DNA of 64,000 bases, taken from Psilocybe azurescens (Eukaryota > Basidiomycota > Agaricomycetes > Agaricales > Agrocybaceae). The notes under the pieces were generated by a model. The model saw nothing but the letters and a program-made list of their open reading frames with translations. It did no database searches and had not been told where the DNA came from. Positions 1-9,753 of this stretch are shown piece after piece (within the stretch, counting starts at the first letter, position 1; every line of letters starts with the position of its first letter). The stretch is taken from the NCBI GenBank assembly GCA_023853785.1, contig JAJIRX010000549.1, forward strand, positions 248,001 through 312,000, in the 5' to 3' direction. A program made the translations under genes and the position numbers.

Positions 1-55
1 AGGAACAGGGTTTCCCTCTACTTCACTCTAGGCTGTTCCACACCACATTCACCTC

Positions 56-2108
56 ATGTCTCGTCGATTGACTCGTCAGATAAAGTCCACCAACCTAATA
101 GGGGGAGACAACATTTCCAGCCGAAGAAGCAAAGCAACAAGATGTTGTTCTACCGAAGAAACCTCACGGGAAGAGAAAAGCTATTGACGACAAAGCTTCT
201 CGCCACCTCGGTCCTATTGCTAAGAAACGCCGAAAAAAAATTTTTCACACTGACTGGGATGGATGATGATGTGTTGTCTAGTAAGCTTGCAGTCGTCTCA
301 TATGGGTGGAAACTCTGCTCACCTCCATATCAGATATATAACCACTTGCAGCCCTTTGATCTGTTACGCTCATCCAGGACGTGTAAATATTTACGCGTCT
401 TCTTCACGAGTCGCGAATTATGAAGACGGTCTGGGAATTAGCATTCCTTAATGTGATGCCCACACTTCCTGTATGTCCCTCCGACCTAAGCCTTCCACAG
501 TATGCAGATTTGGTTTTTGGAAAGAACTGTCACGTAATTCATCGTTCTACTATCATTGTGCGGAGGGAACCAACATCTACGATGACAAAAGCTCTGCCCG
601 AGGAGTCACATCTCTGTTTACACCTCGTGAAGCGCTCGTATCAGGGCTTGCGCATGATGTGTAGAGAACAGGTAAGCATGCACGCTTCTTATACGCTTAC
701 ATTATGCTATGGGCATTCACTGTACTTGTTGGCTCACAGATATTGCGATGTAAGAGATCATCCCATTGGCATGCCTAAAGATCTGGAAGATCTACTTCAA
801 CTTTTACCTAAGATAGAAGTTGACAAAGCTCGTATGTATGATCAGCTATTGTTTGAAAATGTGCCTAACAGCCAGATCGGCAGACTCAGGATTACTACGA
901 TCTGGAAATGGAGAAACAACGGAAGAAAGTACACAGAGACGCCAAAAATGAAGCAGAATGGTTGGAGCAAAAATTCATGAGCGTCGAGTCATCAACTCGC
1001 CAAGCCAATTTCTTCTCAATGAGCGCGTCTCATGTTTTCTTTAAAAAACAGCATTCCGAGCAATGCAGTATCTGGGTCCGTAGTCGAGAAACCTATCTCG
1101 AAAAATTGAAACAAGCCGTGGTTCCCAACGATTAGCTGTGTATGTAATTTGTTATGAAATCATCGCCTTTGGTGCCTTCTCAGCTCCACACAGTGTCGTA
1201 GCCCGTGTCAAATCAATGGACTGGGAGCACGAGCTCTCTAAATTACCTCGTTTGAGCAAGTTGAGGAGTTGAAGGAGGTGAAGACCGCCTGTAAACAAAG
1301 GCTGGCAGATCATGGTAAGCTCCTCTACCTATTCCACAGTTTGAGATGCGAAGTTGAAGTCAATTTTTGTCACAGTTCTGCTGGGATTGAACTCAAGTCT
1401 CGCCAAACATATGTCAGATAAAAAACAAAAGAGACTCAAGCAGGAACGTCGAGATCTTCTCAGAAAAGGGGTGGCCAATCTTGAACGATATTTTCAAAAC
1501 TACGTGTCGACTCTTCTGCTGAACACGATATCGCCCGACATCGATGGCATATTTCTCCACCTGGATATCCTGAGCGTTCTTCTTCTGACGCCAGAGGGAG
1601 AATTTACAGCAACATCTCATATTGGCCGTCTACAGTCAAATGTTTCCTATTATCACCGAACAGTGGCAAAAGGCCATGGAAGGTAAACTCATCTCTATTT
1701 TCAATGAAGGATGCACCAGCAGGCCTGGTGTGGCTGTTGATTGAGAAACGCTAAGTCTTGTAGCCACCATGTTTACCTGCTCAAAATGCATAGCCTTCCC
1801 TGGACTAGTATCTGAAACAATCCAGTACCTACGAGTCATAATGCACTCGTGCGCCTGCAAGGGTACCAGTTCTCACAGATCAGGACTGGCAAATAAAGGG
1901 ATCCTCAAAGATATCACTTCACGCAGCGTATGGAATGAATGGGGCAATATGAGGTTCAGACAACGCAATGTAAGAGCCCTGACTAGCGCTGTCGAACTAT
2001 GCGGATTGGACTCGTGGAAGACTACCAGGGCCGAGATGGATGCTTTGGACCCAATTTTTGAATGCATCGCATGCCACGATCCTTACAAAGGGCGCGCTAC
2101 GATGAGAT
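56..2108 (+). pseudogene. F-box family gene, 5' part (disrupted)
   Basis: Relic of a basidiomycete F-box-type protein. A basic N-terminal segment with a nuclear-localisation-like KKRRKK stretch is readable at about 100-250. An F-box-like block containing HLQPFDLLRSSRTCKYLRVF lies at about 335-410, and SDLSLPQYADLVFGK at about 480-525. A late block containing DALDPIFECIACHDPYKGR ends at the transposon junction. These blocks sit in different frames and are separated by stops, so the gene was already broken or carries indels. A likely intron starts at about 672 (GTAAGC) and ends in CAG near 738. The same block order occurs in the minus-strand copy at 28.6-31.0 kb, which supports a shared family. 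The 3' end continues after 9082, beyond the MULE. F-box proteins normally bridge substrates to SCF ubiquitin ligases; the target here is unknown. Confidence 0.6.
2100..2108. repeat. Left 9-bp target-site duplication of MULE
   Basis: CGATGAGAT directly precedes the terminal GGGC of the element. The identical 9 bp follow the right end at 9082-9090. Nine base pairs is the usual Mutator-superfamily duplication length. Confidence 0.9.
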
Positions 2109-2132
2109 GGGCAAAGAGAAATGTCCGTGCCG
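2109..2132 (+). repeat. Left terminal inverted repeat of MULE
   Basis: Starts GGGCAAAGAG and ends GTCCGTGCCG. It pairs with 9058-9081 with three mismatches. It is followed by GTCAGTGCACTGAC, a palindrome built from the subterminal repeat unit. Confidence 0.85.
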
Positions 2133-2840
2133 GTCAGTGCACTGACACAGATTTCTGAGAATATATTTTATTTGTAACGTATGGGAATATTTTTGGCTGA
2201 GTAACATAGAATAAGATACTACGCATGTATATTGGTACTTTCTAAGGTATTTCTGTGGCAACTACGTAGTTTAGCAATGTTGAGGGCTGTGTTGTATATG
2301 GGAATGGTCAAAAAATCGTCAGATCGATGACTTGTGGCTTCGTCATAGGTCGAGGCTTCGATGTAGAACAGTTATAAACGCAGAAATATGCTTTAGGAGT
2401 ATTTAAATCTCTTGAAAAAGGAGCACAATGTTTCTGACCGAAACACTACACCGATGAAAGGTCTGATCGGACGCGTTTGGTGGCTGTGCTAACAAGCGAC
2501 ACACTGGATGGGCGTCAAACGCAAGGCAAACTCGCGCACAAACTGTAGGACTGTTACGTGCACCTAAGTGCAGTAAATAAAATAGCTGTATCTAGTACGA
2601 GAAAATTGTCCGGAAGCGACATAATATGCCTGTATCACAATCTCGGCGAGAGATAAATCATATTTGCTAACTCGAAATGAGCCCACATACATCAATCCAA
2701 AGAAATTTAGCTAGTTAGTATCTGGGTTGGTGCTACAAATTGTGTTATATATGTCATAATATCGATGCAGCCTCGAAGATCTCTCATGAAACCAACCGCA
2801 CATCCAAGTGAGCTCCTAATTATTTGGTTGCGATCGGACT

Positions 2841-3007
2841 TGCACGGACTTACATCACTTGCACTGACATATGCACTGACCGCCAAGACTATGTGCACTG
2901 ACATGCACTGACGTGCTCTGACATGCACTGACATGCACTGACCTCCGATATCTTTTTTACTGACATCGCACTGACATACACTGACAGGGCACTGACCTGC
3001 ACTGACG
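2841..3007. repeat. Left subterminal array of GCACTGAC units
   Basis: About a dozen copies of (T)GCACTGAC(AT), with GCACGGAC variants, lie in about 170 bp, all in one orientation on the plus strand. Such short subterminal repeats are commonly transposase-binding sites in large DNA transposons. The unit also occurs at the right end (8947-9067) and, reversed, inside the left terminal repeat. Confidence 0.85.
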
Positions 3008-3121
3008 TAGGTATGAGTGAGGAGAGGAGCTGATATTTATGTTTCTTGATTTAGGCATTGACAAGCCGGGTCCAAATTAGCATCACGAATCTCGGGAGTC
3101 CCGATCTTCCAACCGAGGTTG

Positions 3122-3267
3122 CGCCATCCTGTATAATAATTAACCGTTGAGAGAGGGGCTTGTTGAGGTCTGAACTCTGACTCTGATGAGCTTACGCCAT
3201 CCTGTATAATAATTAACCGTTGAGAGAGGGGCTTGTTGAGGTCCGGACTCTGACTCTGACGAGCTTA
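3122..3267. repeat. 73-bp direct repeat, two copies
   Basis: CGCCATCCTGTATAATAATT begins at 3122 and again at 3195. The two 73-bp copies are nearly identical through the tract ending in CTGACTCTGA. They lie between the subterminal array and the first transposase exon, in the likely 5' regulatory region of the MULE gene. Confidence 0.85.
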
Positions 3268-3440
3268 TCGTTATGTAGAATAATCCCCCTGAATAAAAAT
3301 TTTACACTTTTACCACATTCTTCTTCCTGCGCATAGTCAGCTACCCATTCAGTGTCACAAGATGGGCCTATCAGTAGGTGCAAAAGAGATATACTGTTGA
3401 TTTGTTTCTTATAAGGGAAATATAGGGTTTTGCTAAGTAT

Positions 3441-5705
3441 GTGTACGCATACTTCTCCACTGAGAATGGTGAAGTTTCCGCAACTACAAAGAAGGAGGAT
3501 CTCCCAGTCCGAATTAATATCGACTCTTACATCCCAGTATACGATGTATCAGGTCAGTTTTATATATTTCTATCCATCTCTGTGTTTAATAGCTTGACAT
3601 TGGGATTTATGATTAGGGAATTTGATTTGGTACATCGAAAGACCAGAAACAACAGCCACTAAACCATTGAATATTGAAGGTCTGTCCTTACCGTTTGCTA
3701 CAGTGCCTGATGTCTACAATTATTTCATCTCATCTGTCCATTAGATTCTACATCTTTGAAGCTACGCCCTGCCGGGACTTCGTCTGAGAAAGAAATACTC
3801 TATACTCGTAAGCCTGATGGACAATTTACTCCAATTTTGAAGGCAGCATTTTCTACGCCGAAACCAAAGCTTGCAGGCGTTATGTCAGACACTGGAACAG
3901 TGTCTAATGTGTCTTGGGATGGATGGCCTGACGGTATACTTGATCTGGACTTTACACACAAAGAAGTCACTGATACAAATGGGCTTCCAGTTCACTGGGC
4001 AACTGCAACAACTGGAGGCGATAGAAAAGGATCTGATTACGCAGAAAATTGGGAGGGTGGAAAGAGGAGTACTCGAAAATGTCTTGGTGTCATTGAATGC
4101 ACTAATCCGATGTGCTGAATAATTATTCAACCTCATGCTCGATCAAAGGGTATCGCTGCACAGCTTCAGCACTTGTGTACCTGTGGGGCCGAGCTATTTT
4201 GGGAGGATTGCCCTGTTACCTCGCATCTGTGGACCTGGAAAGGTGGAATTCATTATTCTAACAGTGGTTTTCATCTGCATCGTCGCCCTACCCATCTGCT
4301 TCACCTGCTACCTGATGAAAAAGTCGCTTTGAAGCCCTAGTCAGAGCTCATCCAAAGTCCGGACCACTTGGCGCTTATCTACTCTGCATGGTCCAGGAGA
4401 ATCGGTTGCAGATATATCTCCTGTGCTTGTCAATGCCCATCGTGTTGGTAAAGAGCGCCAAAAAATCAAACAAGGTGAAGATTCAGGTAGCGACACAGGC
4501 CTGTTTGCCAACTTTGCCAAATTTCATGCCCAACACCAGGACTTTGTTCTCAAGGCTGTCATTGGAGCAGAAACTGTTATATCTGTTCAGTCACCCTTCA
4601 TGCGCTCCCAGCTTGGTAAAGACATCCGCTTGGAGGGGCCACTTAATGGCCTAGTTAGTGATGCTACACATAGCTGGTGGGCCGATCGCAAAGCATTACT
4701 CATGATTTCATCGACCTACTGTCTGGTTCTTTGCTGCTGGGTACCAGGAATCCTAAGCTACATGAATGGTGCCACTGCAGCTCATCTTCGACTTCATTTC
4801 TATGCCCTCATTTGCAGTATCTGTACAGAGGCAGAATCAAGAAATATCCCAGTCACAAATGATCTCTTTGCTGGTGTTAGTGAATTTATTTAGATTGTTT
4901 CTTTATACTAACAAGAATTACTTAGATGATGGATTTCAGTGACGCTGAACAAAATGGTTTCATTATGGCATTCATTGATTTCTGGATTCAGCGCCCAGAT
5001 AACACACTTACACGCCAGGAGCTTCAGGTACTTGCAGGGCGTCTACTCAAAGGCTACTGTGAACATTACCGGGCAGCTGTAGAGCGGATTTCAAAGATAA
5101 TTTTAATTGTCAGCCGTGATCAGAAGGATGAATTCTGCCGGCATGCTAATGGTCTTCTTGATCTTGTGGACTCGGAGACTTTTGTAGCTCAGGCTGAGCG
5201 TATTGTTTCTGACTTTCCCAAGGTCAAGGACTGGATGAGCTGGTGGATGCGCCCATCACATGCACAGATGCTATTTGAATCAGAGCGTAAAATGGACTTA
5301 GCTCTCTGGAGGTCCATTCCTGACACAAATAATACAGAGGAAGCAATGAACTGGAAACTCTATAGCGGCTGTGGCCGTGATCATTTATTTCTTGAAGGAA
5401 TGCATGGTCTGTACTCTGTTTCTGAGTACTACCTGCAGAAATATAATGCAGCTCAAAGTCAGTTTCCATTTTGTTACATTGTTGTTAAACTCTTATCCTT
5501 CCTTTTTTATCAGATGGTATACTTATTCGCTATGGTGCACCGGAGCCCTGGAAAGGAACTGCAGGGAAGATCGGTCATACAAAGCCTTCTCGTGCTATTG
5601 ACCCCCAGGAAGTCAAGAGAAAGAAGAATGATGGAAGACCTCCAGATACACTTAAGGAACTCACAAAGACGGTGAAAAATCAGAAAATTCCTGTCATTTG
5701 GGCGC
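3441..5705 (+). pseudogene. MULE transposase with GCM-type zinc-binding domain
   Basis: Catalytic part of the MULE. Exons include 3441 to about 3554, a short exon near 3617-3680, 3746 to about 4875, 4926-5455 and 5514-5705, with GT..AG introns at 4876-4925 and about 5456-5513. A GCM/WRKY-like zinc-binding region (KCLGVIECTNPMC, then CTCG, a later Cys and HLH) spans about 4060-4290. The DDE core shows SDATHSWW with its Asp at 4660, MMDFSD with its Asp at 4932, the MULE C-x2-H signature in GYCEHY (Cys 5058, His 5064), and NNTEEAMNWKLY with its Glu at 5337. Damage: an in-frame TGA at 4116-4118, a one-base loss in an A run near 4315-4320, a further frame change near 4375, and one extra C at 5705-5707. 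Family knowledge: MULE transposases cut and paste DNA and make 9-11 bp duplications, matching the 9 bp seen here. Confidence 0.8.
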
Positions 5706-6835
5706 CCTAATCTTGGGCCTCCAAGCTACAAGTGGAACAATAATTCTTGTTGGCTTGACTCATCTCTTGAGCTCCTCTATGTCGGTATCTTTTGACGGTT
5801 CAAAGATTTTGAATCTTGCTTTTCAAATATGCCAGAAAACTCGCCACTCTACATGTTTTATTCCTGTCTGTATGGCAGGCAGCAACTCAACGAGAATATT
5901 GATGACAGTCTTGTCACTCATACTCTGGTAAATCAACGAGATGCACTTCGACATTCTTTACATGATTCTGGTGCTATCCAAGAACTTGATTCATATGAAC
6001 CGCTTCTGGTGAGTTGTCAGAATATATGTTCGCATTGGAAAATGTCAACTGACTACTTTAATCATAGTCCTGGCTGATAACCAGTATTTCCAAGGTTGAT
6101 CAAGAAATCTCCTATCCTGCGAAGAAGTACCTCTATCCACTGTATGTGGACATTCATTCATGCTCTGGATCTCCTGAAACCTCTGGACATCACCTTGAGC
6201 TTGTTAAACCTCGTTATCGATCAGAACTTCTTCTTAAAACTGTTGATCATCAAACCTTCAATGACAACTTCAAGGATTTCTTCGGAAATTATATACAGAT
6301 TGATAAGCCACCTGTAACTGCACACACATGTTGGCGTGTCAAGAATGGGAATGAGTCTCTCTGCTCAGGAATTTGTGAAGATGTAAAGGATCTTGTCCTT
6401 TCAATTCCTGTTTTACTGCTTGTCGAGGTTGGTGGAGATGAAACAAGACCTTCAGCACCTCAATACCCCTCCTGGGATTTTCCAGTGCCAGTGTACCCAC
6501 ACACTCGTCCTTCATCCAGGAATCCACACTCTATTGTATATGATCTTGTTGGTCATGCTCTTTATAACCCTTCGATATCACACTTCAATAGTCGCTATGC
6601 ATCTGGGGATAAGAAGTTGATCTACACCTATGATGGAATGAAGTATGGTGGGCATCCAAAGGAGGAACCAAAAGCAAAATTTTCTGGATATATTGCAGGC
6701 CGAGATATCCAGTGTCCAGATGGTTATTCGGTTACCCTTGCACTCTATTGTCTTTGTGGTGGTCTTCCGGCCCAGGAAGAATTTTACAGGATATCGCACA
6801 CAGGCTTTACTCCGTCGTTTCAATCTCAAATTTGA
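5706..6835 (+). pseudogene. USP-like cysteine peptidase domain of the MULE protein
   Basis: Continues the transposase gene after a one-base frame change. A Cys box reads NNNSCWLDSSLELLY, with the presumed nucleophile Cys at 5748-5750. This resembles the Asn-x-Cys-Trp/Tyr-x-Asp/Asn-Ser box of ubiquitin-specific (C19-type) peptidases. A His-box-like region contains YDLVGHALYN and SHFNSRY (His at 6581), followed by IYTYDGMKYGG, as expected for the C-terminal USP lobe. An intron at 6009-6067 (GTGAGT..ATAG) joins the two halves in frame. An in-frame TGA lies at 5793-5795. Plant MULEs are known to carry Ulp1-type proteases; a USP-like one here is my inference. An activity against ubiquitin or SUMO is not shown, and another papain-fold peptidase remains possible. 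Confidence 0.65.
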
Positions 6836-6904
6836 TAGGCCCACCCCAGATACTATCCCCTCAATATCCATCTCTTTGTCTCTCAATCTCATTCTCCTCC
6901 CTTC

Positions 6905-8542
6905 TCATAGATGCCAGGAGTGGAAAGTTATGAAAACCACTCTTGAGTACGTTACCAACCCAGAATCCAAAAGGCGCATATCCAATAAGCCCATCACCTC
7001 TTCAGATGGTGAGCCAGAAGGCCCTTTTTCATCCCCCCCAAAGGATAAATCAATCTCCCCTCCAAAATCACCTGCTCCTTCACTTCCTGATTCATTATTT
7101 GCAATAAACTGTCGATGTGGAGCTAGTGGGGATGGTAATATTCTGTATAGATCTGATCTTGAAGGTGAAGCCATTCAGTGCTTTGGGTGCAGCGAATGGT
7201 CACATATTGCCTGTCAGCGGAATGGGTCTGCTTGCAAATTGGGCAAGGATGATGTATTCCTTTGTCACGAGTGTAATGTTTATGATGCTTGTGCAATGTA
7301 TGGACTTAACAAGAAGAAACCAACAAGAACTTCTCTCGCGATGGTACTTAGCAGTCTTTACTTCATCAGTTTCTTTCTCTTGCTCATATATTTCAATTTA
7401 TAGTGAAATGGAAGAATGTACACTATCCAAAAAACCGGCTCAAAGAGCGGCTACGTCAAGGAAGGGGAGTCCTTGTGAAACATGAAAGCTTCTGGTATCC
7501 TGCACGCCTCATTTCGCTTCAGGATAGCAATGGGTATTTAACCGTGCACTGTTGGAGAGGTTGTGAAATTATCACTCCAGGGCTTACACTGGATAGTGTG
7601 AGCCTTGTACCCTTCTCAGATGTTATTGATTCTCTTTGGGGAGATCGACATGGACGACGTCAAATTCAGGTGTGTATGACTTGATATCTTGTGGTTATAT
7701 GGACTGATTATTTGTTCTATATTAGCTCAGAAAGTGGACACCCACATGGCAGATTCCAACTGATGAAGACCTTCTATCAAATCCCTCATTAATTCCATAC
7801 TCTAACAAGGTCAATAGGGCACTGACACCTGCAAGAGAAACACTCCATCAGCTTCTTTATGACCCTTCAAAACTTGATTCCACTCTCATTCCTGCAAAGG
7901 CATGGCTGGAGTCTTCCAATAAAAATATCTCAAAAACCATCATTCCGTATACCGGTCCTCTTACCATGACCAAGTGCGCCGAAATCATGAACTGGTTTGA
8001 ATGCAAGATCACTTCAGGCAACATATCCCTCTGACGTGACTGGATATTTCTTCTTCCCCTCTCACATGCATATACAGTTTATATTGCATTCCTCATCAGC
8101 GAAAATTCTTTGGACAATGCCAAGAAGGATATATTAATCAACAAAGCCTGGGCCGCTCAGTGCAGGCCTCGCACTACACAGGAGATTCTTAAGAAGGATG
8201 TTGGTCTTGAATGTCTTTCCCTCCTTGAGGAAGAGATGTTTGAGAATTCAATTCGCGCTGGGGTTGCTGGAAATGAACAATGGGGTCTGGATGTTGGAAA
8301 CCATCAGGATGACTGGATCCCTTATGGTGACTTACCAGATGAGTGGAATGGTGGAGATAGAGATGGACTGGAGGATGAAACCGAGCTAATGGTGAGCACA
8401 TTGCTATTTCTTGGATTCTTGATTTATTTCTCTAACTGTCGCAATTGTAAAGTGTGGCAGCAATTATGTTGACTTTCCTAAGAGACCTGCTCCCAAAGAA
8501 CCTGCACAACCACGCCCCAGGCCAAGACCTATTCAAAAATAG
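6905..8542 (+). pseudogene. PHD finger and C-terminal region of the MULE protein
   Basis: Linked to the upstream region by a probable intron (GTTTCAATCT near 6814 to CTCATAG at 6904-6910). After a Ser/Pro-rich linker, a PHD-type zinc finger spans about 7105-7280, with Cys-x-Cys (CRCGASGDG), CFGC, HIAC and CHEC spaced as C4HC3. Next comes a basic segment with KNRLKERLRQGRGVLVKH and a compact beta-rich stretch (7406-7670). Two further exons follow, and a final short exon (about 8462-8542) ends in a Pro/Arg-rich tail and TAG. A TGA near 8031 and an unclear splice near 7342-7405 suggest damage. PHD fingers usually read histone tails, which could steer integration to chromatin; that role is inference. 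It could be one protein with the transposase or a second gene. Confidence 0.65.
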
Positions 8543-9057
8543 GCAAACTAGTACCGTATTTAATTTATTTTGAATAAGAATACCGGTTCCCTGCACTTGT
8601 GCATGCATAGGCGCTCACTCGCAAGGGCTGTCGCTTTTCAGCACAGCCACTAAGTGGTCGGTAGAATGTTATACGTGATGTAGCACCTTCATCAAATAGG
8701 GTGAGCTCATTTTTGCTCATATTTATATACTATACTACCGTACAAAATGTAATGCTGCTTCAGTTACTCTTTGATATCCAAGCTTCAACCTGCAGACAAT
8801 ACTTAAGTCGTCGAGTTGGTCACTTTCAGGTATTTCCCACACTCAGCACAGCCATTGAGATTCCAAGTTGAAGTGGCACACAACCGCTGGGCCGACTAGC
8901 CCTCCAAATGCATGTTAATTACAGATTTTATTACCTCACTTACATTGCACTGACATTTTGTATGTCTAAGCGGGATTGCACTGACGTGAGTCTGGTAGGC
9001 ACTGACTTTGCACTGACATGCACTGACATGCACGGACATGCACTGACGGCACGGACA
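8543..9057. other. Right non-coding end of the MULE
   Basis: No gene seen. The first 400 bp are unremarkable. From 8947 the GCACTGAC array begins and runs into the right terminal repeat. Confidence 0.7.
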
Positions 9058-9067
9058 CGGCACGGAC
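8947..9067. repeat. Right subterminal array of GCACTGAC/GCACGGAC units
   Basis: About ten units (GCACTGAC, GCACGGAC) run directly into the right terminal inverted repeat. Their orientation on the plus strand is the same as in the left array, so the arrays are in direct orientation relative to each other while the ends are inverted. Confidence 0.85.
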
Positions 9068-9090
9068 ATTTTCCTGTGCCCCGATGAGAT
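9058..9090 (-). repeat. Right terminal inverted repeat and 9-bp target duplication
   Basis: 9058-9081 ends in TGTGCCC and is the inverted partner of 2109-2132. It is followed at 9082-9090 by CGATGAGAT, identical to 2100-2108. Confidence 0.88.
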
Positions 9091-9520
9091 GGTCAATAGT
9101 TTAATTGCAAGTGTTACTGGTTACCTCCGACGAACGCTACTAGTACTAATATCGCCTTTTCAACAGGCGGCCCATAACAAAGTCGGTTACCGCCATGGCG
9201 AGGACAGATCGAACCCAATAAAGCTGGAACTAGTACTCAGCAATCAAGAGGTCGAACTCCTCAGAGATGAAGGAAGAAGCACGTAAGCGAGGGGAGAAAT
9301 CACATAAGGGGCTGGGGTGCGTCCATTGTAAAGAGTCTGGAGGGCCTGTTGACGTTGACCTTCGGCTGCATGTTATCCAAAGGCGAGTGGCTACAGTTTA
9401 GACTCTATGCTCTTTTCTGACTAACTTGCCAATAGTCATGGCATTGCCATAACCCTACAGATAAGGACGTCATGCCTAGGCTTGACGCGGACTGTATGTA
9501 TCCATACTGTCTTTTGGTTG
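9082..9520 (+). pseudogene. F-box family gene, 3' part with CHCH zinc finger
   Basis: Continuation of the gene at 56-2108 beyond the transposon. Removing the element and one duplication joins GRATMRW to SIV, matching the spacing of Trp and Val in the paralogue at 29 kb. Downstream, IKLELVLSNQEVELL, then in a shifted frame KEEARKRGEKSHKGLG, lead into CVHCKESGG..DVDLRLHV. This is a Cys-x2-Cys..His finger, with the last His region supplied after a probable intron (about 9384-9434) in PTDKDVMPRLDAD. At least one frameshift (near 9265) and an in-frame stop just after the junction are present. After 9520 I recognise nothing up to the NLR gene. Confidence 0.6.
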
Positions 9521-9753
9521 TGACTTCCTCGAGAACTGCAGCTGACTGGAATAGCTTGATACAGCTCCAAATCATCTCACGTGTCTTAGGTACATACGTG
9601 CCAAAATGCGACACAGAAGAATGGGAAGTTGAATATCCGTATAAACGTTACAAGGTTACATAAAAGTAGCCGCAAAAAAAAGCCATTTGAGCAATGCTGG
9701 GACTGCAAAAACCACATTCCTCGCACAATTTGATTGCGAGAATCCCCTATACT

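Larger units (their letters stand above)
2109..9081 (+). mobile_element. Complete Mutator-like (MULE) DNA transposon, 6,973 bp
   Basis: The element is bounded by a perfect 9-bp target duplication (CGATGAGAT at 2100-2108 and 9082-9090) and by 24-bp terminal inverted repeats. The left repeat (2109-2132) and the reverse complement of 9058-9081 match at 21 of 24 positions and share the run AAATGTCCGTGCCG. Inside both ends are arrays of GCACTGAC/GCACGGAC units. The interior, read on the plus strand, encodes a MULE transposase with a GCM/WRKY-type zinc-binding N-terminus, then a USP-like cysteine peptidase and a PHD finger. Coding is interrupted by several stops and one-base shifts, so this copy is probably inactive as read. 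It sits inside an F-box gene whose C-terminal finger resumes just right of the element. Confidence 0.9.

Noticed and set aside
2109..9081. KDZ or CACTA identity for the element at 2.1-9.1 kb
   Set aside because: The 9-bp duplication, GGGC ends and the C-x2-H plus DDE pattern fit Mutator-like elements, and the KDZ signatures found at 50-60 kb are absent here.
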